Under the pieces are notes generated by a model. It did no database searches. It had not been told where the DNA came from and was given only the letters and a program-made list of their open reading frames with translations. Source: Veillonella seminalis (GTDB lineage Bacteria > Bacillota > Negativicutes > Veillonellales > Veillonellaceae). From it: DNA of 37,156 bases. This document shows positions 23,589-31,487 of this stretch, one piece after another (the first letter of the stretch is position 1; the number at the start of each line of letters is the position of its first letter). Made by a program: the position numbers and the translations under genes. The stretch covers positions 1 through 37,156 of the forward strand of contig NZ_RQUZ01000018.1 in assembly GCF_003992065.1 (NCBI RefSeq). The letters are read 5' to 3'.

Positions 23589-23707
23589 GATTAAAGAAGT
23601 TATTTTCAAAATTTGAATAATATACTCTTGCTAATTCTATAACGAACAAGTGTTGTAGGGTTAATTTGTAAGATTTGCATACTCGCCATTAAAGGCGAGT
23701 TTTTTTA
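23589..23707 (+). ncRNA. Short terminated leader RNA or attenuator
   Basis: Between the promoter at 23553 and a strong terminator (ACTCGCC-ATTAAA-GGCGAGT plus seven T, 23681-23707) lies a transcript of about 119 nt with no good reading frame. It could be a small RNA, or a leader in which the terminator is conditionally bypassed to express the transporter 82 nt downstream. No known riboswitch is recognised. Confidence 0.5.
23681..23707 (+). terminator. Intrinsic terminator upstream of the ABC operon
   Basis: A 7-bp GC-rich stem ACTCGCC/GGCGAGT with a 6-nt loop is directly followed by TTTTTTT. It is in the same direction as the operon that follows. Confidence 0.88.
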
Positions 23708-23788
23708 TTGCTTATTTTGTCATTAAGGGATTATGAAAAACAACGTTTCAATCAGATTAGGCTAGAGCTATATTAGGGAGGGGCAGGA

Positions 23789-24727
23789 ATGTTTAAAAAA
23801 ACACTGCAGCATTTGGGGCAGGTGTTGGTGACGGTAATTGGGGTTACGTTTTTAACTTTCAGTTTAAGTTTTCTGGCACCGGGCGACCCTGTGCTCATGA
23901 TTTTGGAAACCGCGGACACCATGGTTTCACAGGAACTGATTGATCATACGAGGCAAGAATTGGGCTTAGATAAACCGTTTTTGGTGCAGTATGGTAATTG
24001 GTTGTCTCATGCGGTACAAGGTGATCTTGGCATGTCGTATTCGGCCAAGAAACCGGTTGTAGATAAGATGATGGAGGCCTTACCGGGTACGCTCATGTTG
24101 GCGAGTGTAACAATTGTGATGCTACTCGTCATAGCCGTCCCCATGGGGGTTATCGCAGCTATCTACCAGAATAAATGGCCTGACTACCTTTTCCGCGGGA
24201 TTGCATTTATTGGTATTTCCATACCGGCCTTCTGGCTTGGTCTTATGCTACTCTACATTTTCGGCTATAAATTAGGTATTGCATCGATTGCGACGGCTAC
24301 CGTTTCGTTAAAAAATGCCATTTTACCTGCTTTTACATTGGCATTTACGTTGATTTCAAAATTTATGCGTCAGGTACGCTTGGTAGTTTTGGAAGAAATT
24401 AATAAAGATTATGCCGTAGGTGCCAGAGCGCGTGGTATGACGAATACGGAAATTATGTTTAAACATATTTTGCCGAATGCCTTTTTACCGTTGCTTACCA
24501 TTTTCGGCATGTCCATGGGGTGGTTACTAGGCGGTGTAGCGGTAGTAGAGATGGTATTCTCGTGGCCGGGCCTTGGTAAAATGGCTGTACAGGCGATTAC
24601 CTTCCGTGACTATCCGTTAATTGAAGGATTTGTTCTTTGGGCCTCCATTGCGTATATGTTGATTAACGGCATCATCGATTATTCGTATACATTGTTGGAT
24701 CCCAGATTGAGAAGGGGGAGTAAATAA
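23789..24727 (+). CDS. Peptide/nickel-type ABC transporter permease (DppB/NikB family)
   Basis: 312 residues with six membrane spans. The N-terminal span and the VTFLTFSLSFLAPGDP motif are the DppB/NikB signature, and the binding-protein-dependent transport loop contains GARARGMTNTEIMFKHILPNAFLPL (EAA-type). It forms the channel with the permease gene that follows, with which it overlaps by one base (TAATG). AGGGAGGGGCAGGA precedes the ATG. Peptides, nickel or metal-opine complexes are all handled by this family, so no substrate symbol is given. Confidence 0.92.
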   Translation: MFKKTLQHLGQVLVTVIGVTFLTFSLSFLAPGDPVLMILETADTMVSQELIDHTRQELGLDKPFLVQYGNWLSHAVQGDLGMSYSAKKPVVDKMMEALPGTLMLASVTIVMLLVIAVPMGVIAAIYQNKWPDYLFRGIAFIGISIPAFWLGLMLLYIFGYKLGIASIATATVSLKNAILPAFTLAFTLISKFMRQVRLVVLEEINKDYAVGARARGMTNTEIMFKHILPNAFLPLLTIFGMSMGWLLGGVAVVEMVFSWPGLGKMAVQAITFRDYPLIEGFVLWASIAYMLINGIIDYSYTLLDPRLRRGSK

Positions 24728-25551
24728 TGAAAGAATTTATTAGAACACATAAAACTTTCTCCTTCTATACATCTTTAGTTTTGTTGGTTGTATTAGTGGC
24801 TATTTTTTCACCGTTCTTAACACCAAACGATCCCTTTGCTGCTGATTTGGCTAATGCCTTGAAAGCACCGAGCGAGGCACATTGGTTCGGGACGGATAAA
24901 TTAGGTCGTGATGTATTATCCCGTATTATTTACGGTACCGGTTTATCTTTGTTCATGGGTTTTACCATTGTGTTTTTGGTAGCCTCCATTGGTACGGTCG
25001 TAGGTTCCTTAGCCGGTTACTTCGGTGGTAAAGTTGAAATGGTACTCATGCGTATTTGTGATATTATGATTTCCTTCCCTGGTATCATCTTAGCAATTGC
25101 TATTGCCGGTATTATGGGCGGTAGTGTGGGCAATACGATTTTGGCCTTGACCATTGTAGGTTGGGCTAAATATGCCCGGCTGGTTCGAAGTCTTGTTATT
25201 AAAGTTCGTCAAGAAGATTATATTGCGGCGGCCATTATGAGTGGTGGTACATCAGCCGTTATCTTACGTCGTCACGTTTTACCGAATATCATGCCGCTCG
25301 TAGTTGTTACGGCGAGTATGGACCTTGGTGTTATGATGCTTGAAATAGCCGGGTTGTCTTTCCTTGGTTTTGGAGCACAAGCGCCGACACCGGAATGGGG
25401 TTTAATGCTTAATGAAGGCCGTCAATATTTACAGTTGGCACCTTGGCTTATGATTTTCCCAGGTGCGGCTATTCTTATCGTAGTATCTATTTTTAACCTT
25501 TGGAGCGACAGCTTGCGTGATATCTTGGATCCGCGGCAAAACAGAGGCTAA
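24727..25551 (+). CDS. Peptide/nickel-type ABC transporter permease (DppC/NikC family)
   Basis: 274 residues. The first membrane span is followed by the family motif HWFGTDKLGRDVLSRIIYG (about 56-74), then five more spans and the EAA-type loop AAIMSGGTSAVILRRHVLPNIMP. It ends with SLRDILDPR, as DppC proteins do. It is the second channel subunit, coupled to the first by an overlapping start. The 155-nt gap before the next gene has no terminator, so the operon continues. Confidence 0.92.
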   Translation: MKEFIRTHKTFSFYTSLVLLVVLVAIFSPFLTPNDPFAADLANALKAPSEAHWFGTDKLGRDVLSRIIYGTGLSLFMGFTIVFLVASIGTVVGSLAGYFGGKVEMVLMRICDIMISFPGIILAIAIAGIMGGSVGNTILALTIVGWAKYARLVRSLVIKVRQEDYIAAAIMSGGTSAVILRRHVLPNIMPLVVVTASMDLGVMMLEIAGLSFLGFGAQAPTPEWGLMLNEGRQYLQLAPWLMIFPGAAILIVVSIFNLWSDSLRDILDPRQNRG

Positions 25552-25706
25552 AGAGCGGGCACTTTATATAAGTTATTGGGCGGTTTCCGTATTTTATTTT
25601 GTCAGATGATACCCGTTAGGGATTTATATAAATTCATCTTGAGTGTTAGTGTTAATCAAACAGTGTGTTTTTGGTTGATGTTTTAGTTTATGGAGGGATG
25701 TTGATT

Positions 25707-27269
25707 ATGAAAAAATTCTGGCGCAAAGCCTTACTTGGTGGTTTAGGCGTGGTGTTGGCAGCGTCGCTTTTGGCCGGTTGCGGTAGCGATTCTGCAGATA
25801 ACAAAGACGTGTTAAAAGTAGGGGTAACTAACTTTGCGGATACCTTAGAACCTACGGATAACTTCTATGCTTGGGTAGTTATGCGTTACGGTATCGGTGA
25901 AACGCTTACCAAGTTTGACAAATCCATGGTGGCTAAACCTTGGATAGCATCTAAATGGTCCTTGGCTGATGATAAATTGACTTGGACATTTACGATTGAT
26001 GACAAGGCTAAATTCTCTAACGGTAAAAAAGTAACGGCTGCTGAAGTAAAAGAATCTATTGAGCGTGCTTTTGCTAAAGCTAAACGTGCCAGCACATTTT
26101 TCGAATATGATTCCATTGAAGCAAATGGGCAGGATTTAATCATCAAAACTAAAAAACCAATGCCTAATATGCCGGGCTTGTTAGCGGATCCGTTATTCCT
26201 TGTTGTTGATGTACAGGCAGAAAAAGACGGCCGTAATTTTGCTAAAGAAGGTCCGATTGCGACCGGTCCGTACACCGTTGTTTCGTACAGCAAAGATAAA
26301 TCCGTGTTAAAAGCTAATGAAAATTACTGGAATGGTACCGTACCATTTAAAACAGTAGAAGTGCCGTCCATCGAAGACCCTAATACCCGTGCTATGGCAT
26401 TGCAATCCGGTGAAGTGGATATGGCTGTTAACATCGGGCCGGGCGAAATTGACCTTTTCAAAGGCAACGATAAATTCCAGGTTGATGAAATTGCCTCCTT
26501 GCGTGTAGTATTGGCGCGTATTAATCAAAAAGGCTTATTGGGTGACCCTAAAGTGCGTGCTGCCTTTATCAGTGCTACGGATCGTCAAAACTATGCGGAC
26601 GTACTTTTAAAAGGCACTTTCATTCCTGGCAAAGCTCCGATTCCGCCATCCATGGATTATGGCTTTAATCAATTGACTGATCCAAATGCGTACAATCCTG
26701 ACCGCTCTAAACAATTGTTGGCAGAAGCCGGTTGGAAAGATACCGATGGCGACGGAATATTAGATAAAGACGGTCGTCCGTTGTCCGTTAACTTCGTGGT
26801 ATACAACAGCCGTGCGGAATTACCTATCTTCGCTGAAGCGGTACAAGCTGACCTTCGTAAAGTGGGCGTTGATGTGAAAATCAAAACGGTTGACTATACA
26901 TTAATCGATAAAATGGGTATTGATGGGGATTATGATTTGCTTATCTCCAATATCGTAACGGCTAATACCGGTGACCCTGAAACATTCCTTAAATGGTACT
27001 GGAAAACTAATGTTAACGGCGATAATCCGCAAAACGGTTCCGGTTACAGTAATCCGGAATATGATGCTAAATTAGATGCATTGTCTACTGAATTTGATCC
27101 GGCTGTTCGTCGTCAATTAATTATTGAAGCACAGCAGATTCTCTTGAATGACGGTGCAGCTTTATTCTTAGGGTATCCAATGACAAATATTGTTGCCAAT
27201 AAAGCACTTAAAGGTGTAGTTATGTTCCCAGCCGATTACTATTGGATTACGAAAGACATTGCTAAATAA
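25707..27269 (+). CDS. Peptide/nickel-type ABC substrate-binding lipoprotein (NikA/DppA-like, SBP_bac_5)
   Basis: 520 residues from the ATG at 25707, which has GGAGGGATG upstream. A lipoprotein signal (KKFWRKALLGG...LLAGC) places the lipidated cysteine at C25. The mature protein is a cluster C binding protein: LKVGVTNFADTLEPTD, KLTWTFTIDDKAKFSNGKKV (20 residues), the IATGPYTVVSYSKDKSV core and NPDRSKQLLAEAGWKDTDGDGILDKDG split over a calcium-like DxDxDG loop. The relatively short length and the KFSNGK/AEVKESIERAF region recall nickel or opine binders as much as oligopeptide binders. It supplies substrate to the permeases upstream. No His-rich metal motif is seen. Confidence 0.9.
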   Translation: MKKFWRKALLGGLGVVLAASLLAGCGSDSADNKDVLKVGVTNFADTLEPTDNFYAWVVMRYGIGETLTKFDKSMVAKPWIASKWSLADDKLTWTFTIDDKAKFSNGKKVTAAEVKESIERAFAKAKRASTFFEYDSIEANGQDLIIKTKKPMPNMPGLLADPLFLVVDVQAEKDGRNFAKEGPIATGPYTVVSYSKDKSVLKANENYWNGTVPFKTVEVPSIEDPNTRAMALQSGEVDMAVNIGPGEIDLFKGNDKFQVDEIASLRVVLARINQKGLLGDPKVRAAFISATDRQNYADVLLKGTFIPGKAPIPPSMDYGFNQLTDPNAYNPDRSKQLLAEAGWKDTDGDGILDKDGRPLSVNFVVYNSRAELPIFAEAVQADLRKVGVDVKIKTVDYTLIDKMGIDGDYDLLISNIVTANTGDPETFLKWYWKTNVNGDNPQNGSGYSNPEYDAKLDALSTEFDPAVRRQLIIEAQQILLNDGAALFLGYPMTNIVANKALKGVVMFPADYYWITKDIAK

Positions 27270-27306
27270 TTTTGATGAATTATGAGAAAGGATGTGCGCA
27301 AACGAT

Positions 27307-28122
27307 ATGACACGGGAGGCCGCACTGGTAGAAGTAAATAATTTGAGCATAGCCTATGGTGAAGCGGCGCCTTCTGTGACAGACGTTACGTTTTCCTTAG
27401 AAGAAGGCGAAATTCTGGTTATCGTAGGTGAGTCCGGCAGTGGTAAAACCACGGTAATTCGGGCCCTATTAGGCTTATTGTCCGTAGGTGGTCACGTTGT
27501 GGGTGGACAGGCTCATTATCGTGGTCAAGACATTGCTCATTGGTCCGAGGAAGAATGGCGGAAATATCGGGGCACCGATATTTCCATGATCTTCCAGGAT
27601 AGCGGCAGTGCTATGGATCCGATTCAAACAATCGGTAAACAGTTTATTGCCCATATTCGTCGTCACAGTAATCTTGATAAAGCGGCGGCAGAAACAAAAG
27701 CCATAGAATTGATGAAAATGGTTTCCTTACCGGCGGATACAGACTTTTTAAAACGATATCCGTTTGAACTGAGCGGCGGTCAACGTCAGCGTTTGGGGAT
27801 TGCCATGGCTATGGCTTTCACGCCACACTTGTTACTTGCCGATGAACCGACTTCGGCTCTTGATGTGACGACGCAGGCTCAGATTGTAGATGAATTGATG
27901 CGGCTTTGTCAGAAGAGCCGTACCGGCATTATCATGGTAACCCATAATATTGGGGTGGCCGCTCATATGGCGGATAAAATCATGGTTATGCAACAAGGTA
28001 AAGTAGTAGATTACGGTTCACGGGATGACGTTCTTTTCAAAGAGCATTCAGCCTATACCCAGCAGTTATTGGATGCTGTACCAACGTTAGGAGGGAAACG
28101 CTATGTCGACACAGTTGAATAA
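27307..28122 (+). CDS. Peptide/nickel-type ABC ATPase (DppD/NikD family)
   Basis: 271 residues from the ATG at 27307; AAAGGATGTG (27287-27296) is a near-perfect ribosome site 10 nt before it, whereas an in-frame ATG at 27292 lies inside that site. Walker A GESGSGKTT, Q-loop in MIFQDSGSAMDPI, signature ELSGGQRQRLGIA and Walker B LLLADEPTSALD are all present, with H-loop VTHNIG. It is one half of the heterodimeric ATPase; the next gene is the other half, overlapping by 20 nt. Confidence 0.93.
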   Translation: MTREAALVEVNNLSIAYGEAAPSVTDVTFSLEEGEILVIVGESGSGKTTVIRALLGLLSVGGHVVGGQAHYRGQDIAHWSEEEWRKYRGTDISMIFQDSGSAMDPIQTIGKQFIAHIRRHSNLDKAAAETKAIELMKMVSLPADTDFLKRYPFELSGGQRQRLGIAMAMAFTPHLLLADEPTSALDVTTQAQIVDELMRLCQKSRTGIIMVTHNIGVAAHMADKIMVMQQGKVVDYGSRDDVLFKEHSAYTQQLLDAVPTLGGKRYVDTVE

Positions 28123-28978
28123 GGAAGAAGCAACTTATACTGAAAATAGCGGTACTCATACTTCGATGGTGGCGGCTGACGGCGTGGGTACACCGATTTT
28201 GGAAGTAAAAAATCTTTGTAAAAACTATTCTTTACCAAATGGTGGTACCTTACAAGCCTGTAAAGATGTATCTTGGTCCTTATGGCGCGGGGAATCATTG
28301 GGAATCGTTGGTGAGTCGGGCTCCGGTAAAAGTACGCTCATGAATATGATCATGCAAATGACGGCTCCTTCAGGCGGTGAAATTTATTTGAACGGCGTGG
28401 AAATCTCCAAAGCTTCATCCAAAGAAAAACGAGAACAACGCCGTAAAATTCAGATGGTGTTCCAGGACTCTTCGCAAGCGTTTGATCCTCGTATGTCAGT
28501 TGAAGATATTATCTGTGAACCTTTGTATAATTTCGGCCTTTTGAAAAAAGGCGAAACAACGGCTATTGCTACCAAGTACTTGGAGTTAGTTGGTCTTAAC
28601 GGTACCTTTGCCAAACGTTATCCTCATGAAATGAGTGGCGGTCAGCGTCAAAGGGTAGCCATTGCCCGTGCCTTAGTATTGGAACCGGATATTGTTGTAT
28701 TTGACGAAGCTACCTCTGCACTCGATGTATCCGTACAGGATTCTATTGCAAAATTGCTCGTTAAATTACAGAAGGAAAAACAGTTAACCTATTTATTTGT
28801 TGCCCATGACATTGCTTTGATTCGCAGTATCTGTCATCGTGTAGTTGTTATGTATAACGGTGAAGTTGTAGAAGCTATTTCGGCAGAACATTTAACGGAA
28901 GCCAAGCATCCGTATACGCGTAAATTACTGGCAGCTGTATTTGAAGTGACGGAGCATCGCGAACCGGTAACAGTATAG
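28103..28978 (+). CDS. Peptide/nickel-type ABC ATPase (DppF/NikE family)
   Basis: 291 residues. After a non-conserved N-terminal stretch of about 30 residues come Walker A GESGSGKST, Q-loop QMVFQDSSQAFDPRMS, signature MSGGQRQRVAIA and Walker B IVVFDEATSALD, then H-loop VAHDIALIR. The DEATSALD form is usual for DppF/NikE. The start lies inside the end of the preceding ATPase gene with AGGAGGGAAACGCT before it, implying coupled translation. The extended N-terminus is unusual, but the ribosome site supports it. Confidence 0.93.
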   Translation: MSTQLNKEEATYTENSGTHTSMVAADGVGTPILEVKNLCKNYSLPNGGTLQACKDVSWSLWRGESLGIVGESGSGKSTLMNMIMQMTAPSGGEIYLNGVEISKASSKEKREQRRKIQMVFQDSSQAFDPRMSVEDIICEPLYNFGLLKKGETTAIATKYLELVGLNGTFAKRYPHEMSGGQRQRVAIARALVLEPDIVVFDEATSALDVSVQDSIAKLLVKLQKEKQLTYLFVAHDIALIRSICHRVVVMYNGEVVEAISAEHLTEAKHPYTRKLLAAVFEVTEHREPVTV

Positions 28979-29024
28979 TAAGTAGCAATAAATAGTAGGG
29001 AACTTGGGGGCTGATTTAGAAGGT

Positions 29025-29525
29025 ATGGTACGGATAGAACTGATTACACCGGACACAGAAAGAGAACCGATTTATCAATTCTTGGTCGAGCAAATGCATG
29101 TACATTACAGAAGATCGTTAGATAGTGATCACAATAAATATTTTTTACAATTAGCTGAACATTATTCACCCGATAAGCGAAGTTCTTTCTATGTGCTCTA
29201 TGAAAATGATGAGGTCATGGGGACAGGTTGTATAAGTCCTTTAGAAGCTCATCATCGTCGACCGCTTCATTGTAAAGATGCATCACTTTGGGGATATATA
29301 TCACGGGTGTATATTTCTCCCAAATCACAAAGTAGCGGTTATGGTCGTCAGATTTATAAAGTATTGGAAACAACGGCTAAAGAGTTTGGTTATACTCATT
29401 TATGTTTGAATACGCATAAATTTCTTACTAAAGGTTGTGCCTTTTGGAAACGCCATGGTTACATTGAGTTCCAGGATATGGGGGATGAGTGGGAAACGAT
29501 TTGGCTCAGCAAAGAGTTGGTATAA
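29025..29525 (+). CDS. GNAT family N-acetyltransferase
   Basis: 166 residues from the ATG at 29025; a TTG 21 nt earlier is also possible and neither has a clean ribosome site. The GNAT core is visible: an acceptor strand SSFYVLYENDEVMGTGCISPL, the acetyl-CoA loop RVYISPKSQSSGYGRQIYKVL (Q/R-x-x-G-x-G/A pattern) and a C-terminal GCAFWKRHGYIEFQ segment. It transfers acetyl from acetyl-CoA to an amine on an unknown small molecule or protein. It starts about 47 nt after the ABC operon on the same strand with no terminator between, so it may be its last gene. Confidence 0.8.
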   Translation: MVRIELITPDTEREPIYQFLVEQMHVHYRRSLDSDHNKYFLQLAEHYSPDKRSSFYVLYENDEVMGTGCISPLEAHHRRPLHCKDASLWGYISRVYISPKSQSSGYGRQIYKVLETTAKEFGYTHLCLNTHKFLTKGCAFWKRHGYIEFQDMGDEWETIWLSKELV

Positions 29526-29565
29526 TTTGAGTGTATAAAGACTGTAGAGGTCCTGTGTTTTAAAG

Positions 29566-29734
29566 TTATCCACTAAAACAGGGTAATTTATACACAGAAA
29601 ATCAAGCGCTTATGCACAAATAATTACAAGTTATCCACTACTTATCCACCGAAAAAGACGACTTATCCACAGAATAGTGATTAAGTTTTCAAAAAAAAGT
29701 TATTCACAAGCAAAGATTTAAGTGAATATACACA
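29566..29734 (+). other. Array of eight DnaA-box-like 9-mers (candidate origin or DnaA-binding locus)
   Basis: On the + strand: TTATCCACT 29566, TTATACACA 29588, TTATGCACA 29610, TTATCCACT 29631, TTATCCACC 29642, TTATCCACA 29663, TTATTCACA 29700 and ATATACACA 29726. Four match TTATNCACA perfectly and four differ by one base. Starts are 22, 22, 21, 11 and 21 bp apart for the first six, so those lie on the same face of the helix. An A-tract (29691-29698) and AT-rich sequence follow. All boxes point the same way. See findings for arguments for and against oriC. Confidence 0.7.
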
Positions 29735-29751
29735 ATTAAATACATAAAAGA

Positions 29752-29800
29752 AAAAGCGTAATGCAATTGGATTCGAAATGAATCTCTGCATTACGCTTTT
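29752..29800. terminator. Bidirectional terminator
   Basis: AAAAGCGTAATGCA (29752-29765) pairs perfectly with 29787-29800. The loop has a further GATTC/GAATC pairing. T-rich tails on both sides serve the rightward GNAT gene and the leftward gene ending at 29882. Confidence 0.85.
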
Positions 29801-29881
29801 CTTATGGGCCGTGCACAATGAAAACTATAAAGTAGCGTTGGGGGGTGAGTAATGTTTCTTTGGGGTCAGCTATATAAACAC

Positions 29882-30208
29882 TTAAATAGCATCGTCATTT
29901 TCAGACATTACACTATCTAAGAGGAGGAGTATATTGTTGCCAATCTCCGAATAAAAGCGAACGCTGTCGGTTGACTCTATAAATTCCCATTTAACATGCA
30001 TAGCCGTATCGTTAGGGCCGTACTTCGAGCGAAGCGCTGTCTGTACGGTTTGGGGTAAGCGAATATCATACATAATGTTATAACGGTTAAATTTATCGTC
30101 CACTAAAATGTAGTGACTGTCGATAATTTCTACATTATAACGGCGCGATACAAGGTCGAGTAATCCTTGAGGCACTTTGTAGTCATTTTCTTGATTTGTT
30201 GAAGTCAA
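29882..30208 (-). CDS. Hypothetical protein downstream of meaB
   Basis: 108 residues beginning at a TTG (30208) with AAAGGAGG 8 nt upstream. I do not recognise it. The sequence reads as a mixed alpha/beta domain: LLDLVSRRYNVEIIDSHYILVDDK, NIMYDIRLPQ, MHVKWEFIESTDSV, then an acidic tail ENDDA. No signal peptide, membrane span or cysteine motif is visible. It is 111 nt after meaB on the same strand with no clear terminator between, so it may belong to the mutase operon. That gap holds a small GC-rich hairpin (GCACAAG...CTTGTGC, 30261-30286). Confidence 0.75.
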   Translation of the reverse strand: MTSTNQENDYKVPQGLLDLVSRRYNVEIIDSHYILVDDKFNRYNIMYDIRLPQTVQTALRSKYGPNDTAMHVKWEFIESTDSVRFYSEIGNNILLLLDSVMSENDDAI

Positions 30209-30319
30209 TCGGATGGCCTCCTTTCTGTGGATTCCTGTTGTAAGGCGTTATAAGGCCTTTGCACAAGGCGTTGCCGCGCTTGTGCAGACCTTGGGGCGAG
30301 TCGCGTAATCGGACAGTCC

Positions 30320-31483
30320 CTATTTGAGTATCGGATTGTTTTTAGATCCGATAGGCTCCAATTTTTCTTCAATGAAAGTATTGATAAGCTGTTGTACCGC
30401 TAAGGTTGGTGTCAGCTCACCTTGGAGTACTTGGTTTTCTACGCTGTCTTTGCAAGCAATGATACGCGGCGCCCGATAGAATAAGTTATGAAGATGTTCT
30501 TCCACCATGGAATATACCCACGACATAGTTTGCTGTTTGCGCCGTTCTTGTAAGACGCCGTTGGCTTGGCACTGTTCGATGAATTTTTCAATAACATCAT
30601 GCCAAAGCTCCATAACGCCTTCGCCGGTGTACGCCGAGCAAGTGTATGCCTTGGTAATCCAGCCTTCTGTGGCAGGCCGTAAGAAATGAAGAATACGATT
30701 GTATTCCGATTTCGTAATTAGGGCTTTCGGTTTATTGTCACCGTCCGCTTTGTTGACTACAATGCCATCGGACAGTTCGATTACACCTTTTTTCATACCC
30801 TGCAGTTCGTCACCGGCACCGGTCAGTACGACTAAAAGGAAAAAGTCGACCATGGAGCGCACAGTGGTTTCACTTTGACCGACACCGACGGTTTCGACAA
30901 GAATCGTGTCATAGCCGGCTGCTTCACAAAGAAGTAAGGTTTCACGGCTTTTACGGGTTAAGCCGCCAAGCGTCCCACCCGAAGGGGAAGGACGAATGAA
31001 GGCATTTTCTTGCCGTGATAAAGTAAACATACGAGTTTTATCACCCAAAATACTACCGCCGGTTACGGTACTGGACGGATCAACGGCCAAAACGGCCACT
31101 TTATGACCTTCTTGGCAAAGTTTGGTACCGAGACATTCGATAAAGGTGGATTTACCGGCGCCCGGTACACCGGTGATGCCGATACGCGTTGCTTTACCGG
31201 TATACGGCAACACTTTTTGAATAACTTGCTGAGCCATTTCAAAATGGGCGGCTGCATTACTTTCGATGAGGGTAATGGCACGGGACAGCATCATGCGATT
31301 GCCGCTTAAAATGCCTTCCACATAATCATCGACGGTAAGTTTGGCCGGCCGTTTGCCGGTTTGCTGAGGCGGTGTACTTGTGGTATTACGCAAAGGACTG
31401 TCATTGAGGCCGCGCATAACGCGGCAGGCGAATTTATCATCATCTGCTTCGGGAACCCAGGACGGTTTATATCGTTCCGTCAT
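30320..31483 (-). CDS. meaB: Methylmalonyl-CoA mutase-associated G-protein chaperone MeaB
   Basis: 387 residues. The G domain has P-loop GVPGAGKS (105-112), DPSSTVTGGSILGDKTRM (switch region), ETVGVGQSE and NKADG. MeaB hydrolyses GTP to gate loading of adenosylcobalamin into the mutase and to eject damaged cofactor, and it acts in the cytoplasm bound to the mutase. The first 50 residues are an extension with a PSWVPEADDDKFACRVMRG segment, longer than in the shortest homologues. The start at 31483 has GAGGAGTGATACT upstream, 4 nt after the mutB stop. Confidence 0.95.
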   Translation of the reverse strand: MTERYKPSWVPEADDDKFACRVMRGLNDSPLRNTTSTPPQQTGKRPAKLTVDDYVEGILSGNRMMLSRAITLIESNAAAHFEMAQQVIQKVLPYTGKATRIGITGVPGAGKSTFIECLGTKLCQEGHKVAVLAVDPSSTVTGGSILGDKTRMFTLSRQENAFIRPSPSGGTLGGLTRKSRETLLLCEAAGYDTILVETVGVGQSETTVRSMVDFFLLVVLTGAGDELQGMKKGVIELSDGIVVNKADGDNKPKALITKSEYNRILHFLRPATEGWITKAYTCSAYTGEGVMELWHDVIEKFIEQCQANGVLQERRKQQTMSWVYSMVEEHLHNLFYRAPRIIACKDSVENQVLQGELTPTLAVQQLINTFIEEKLEPIGSKNNPILK

Positions 31484-31487
31484 AGTA

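Larger units (their letters stand above)
29526..29881. other. Intergenic region between convergent genes
   Basis: It contains the DnaA-box-like array (29566-29734) and the terminator hairpin at 29752-29800. Between 29801 and 29881 only a 22-codon frame with a GGGGTGAGTA site is present, which I do not call a gene. Confidence 0.7.

Noticed and set aside
23589-23707. T-box, SAM or known metal riboswitch in the leader of the ABC operon
   Set aside because: None of the conserved cores I know for those classes could be found; kept only as an unclassified leader.
29566-29734. CRISPR-like repeat array
   Set aside because: The repeated unit is only 9 bp and spacing is 11-37 bp; it fits DnaA boxes, not CRISPR repeats. 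No cas genes are present.
29852-29920. 22-codon frame with a GGGGTGAGTA site
   Set aside because: Very short, low complexity, and overlaps the 3' end of the gene on the other strand; nothing supports expression.
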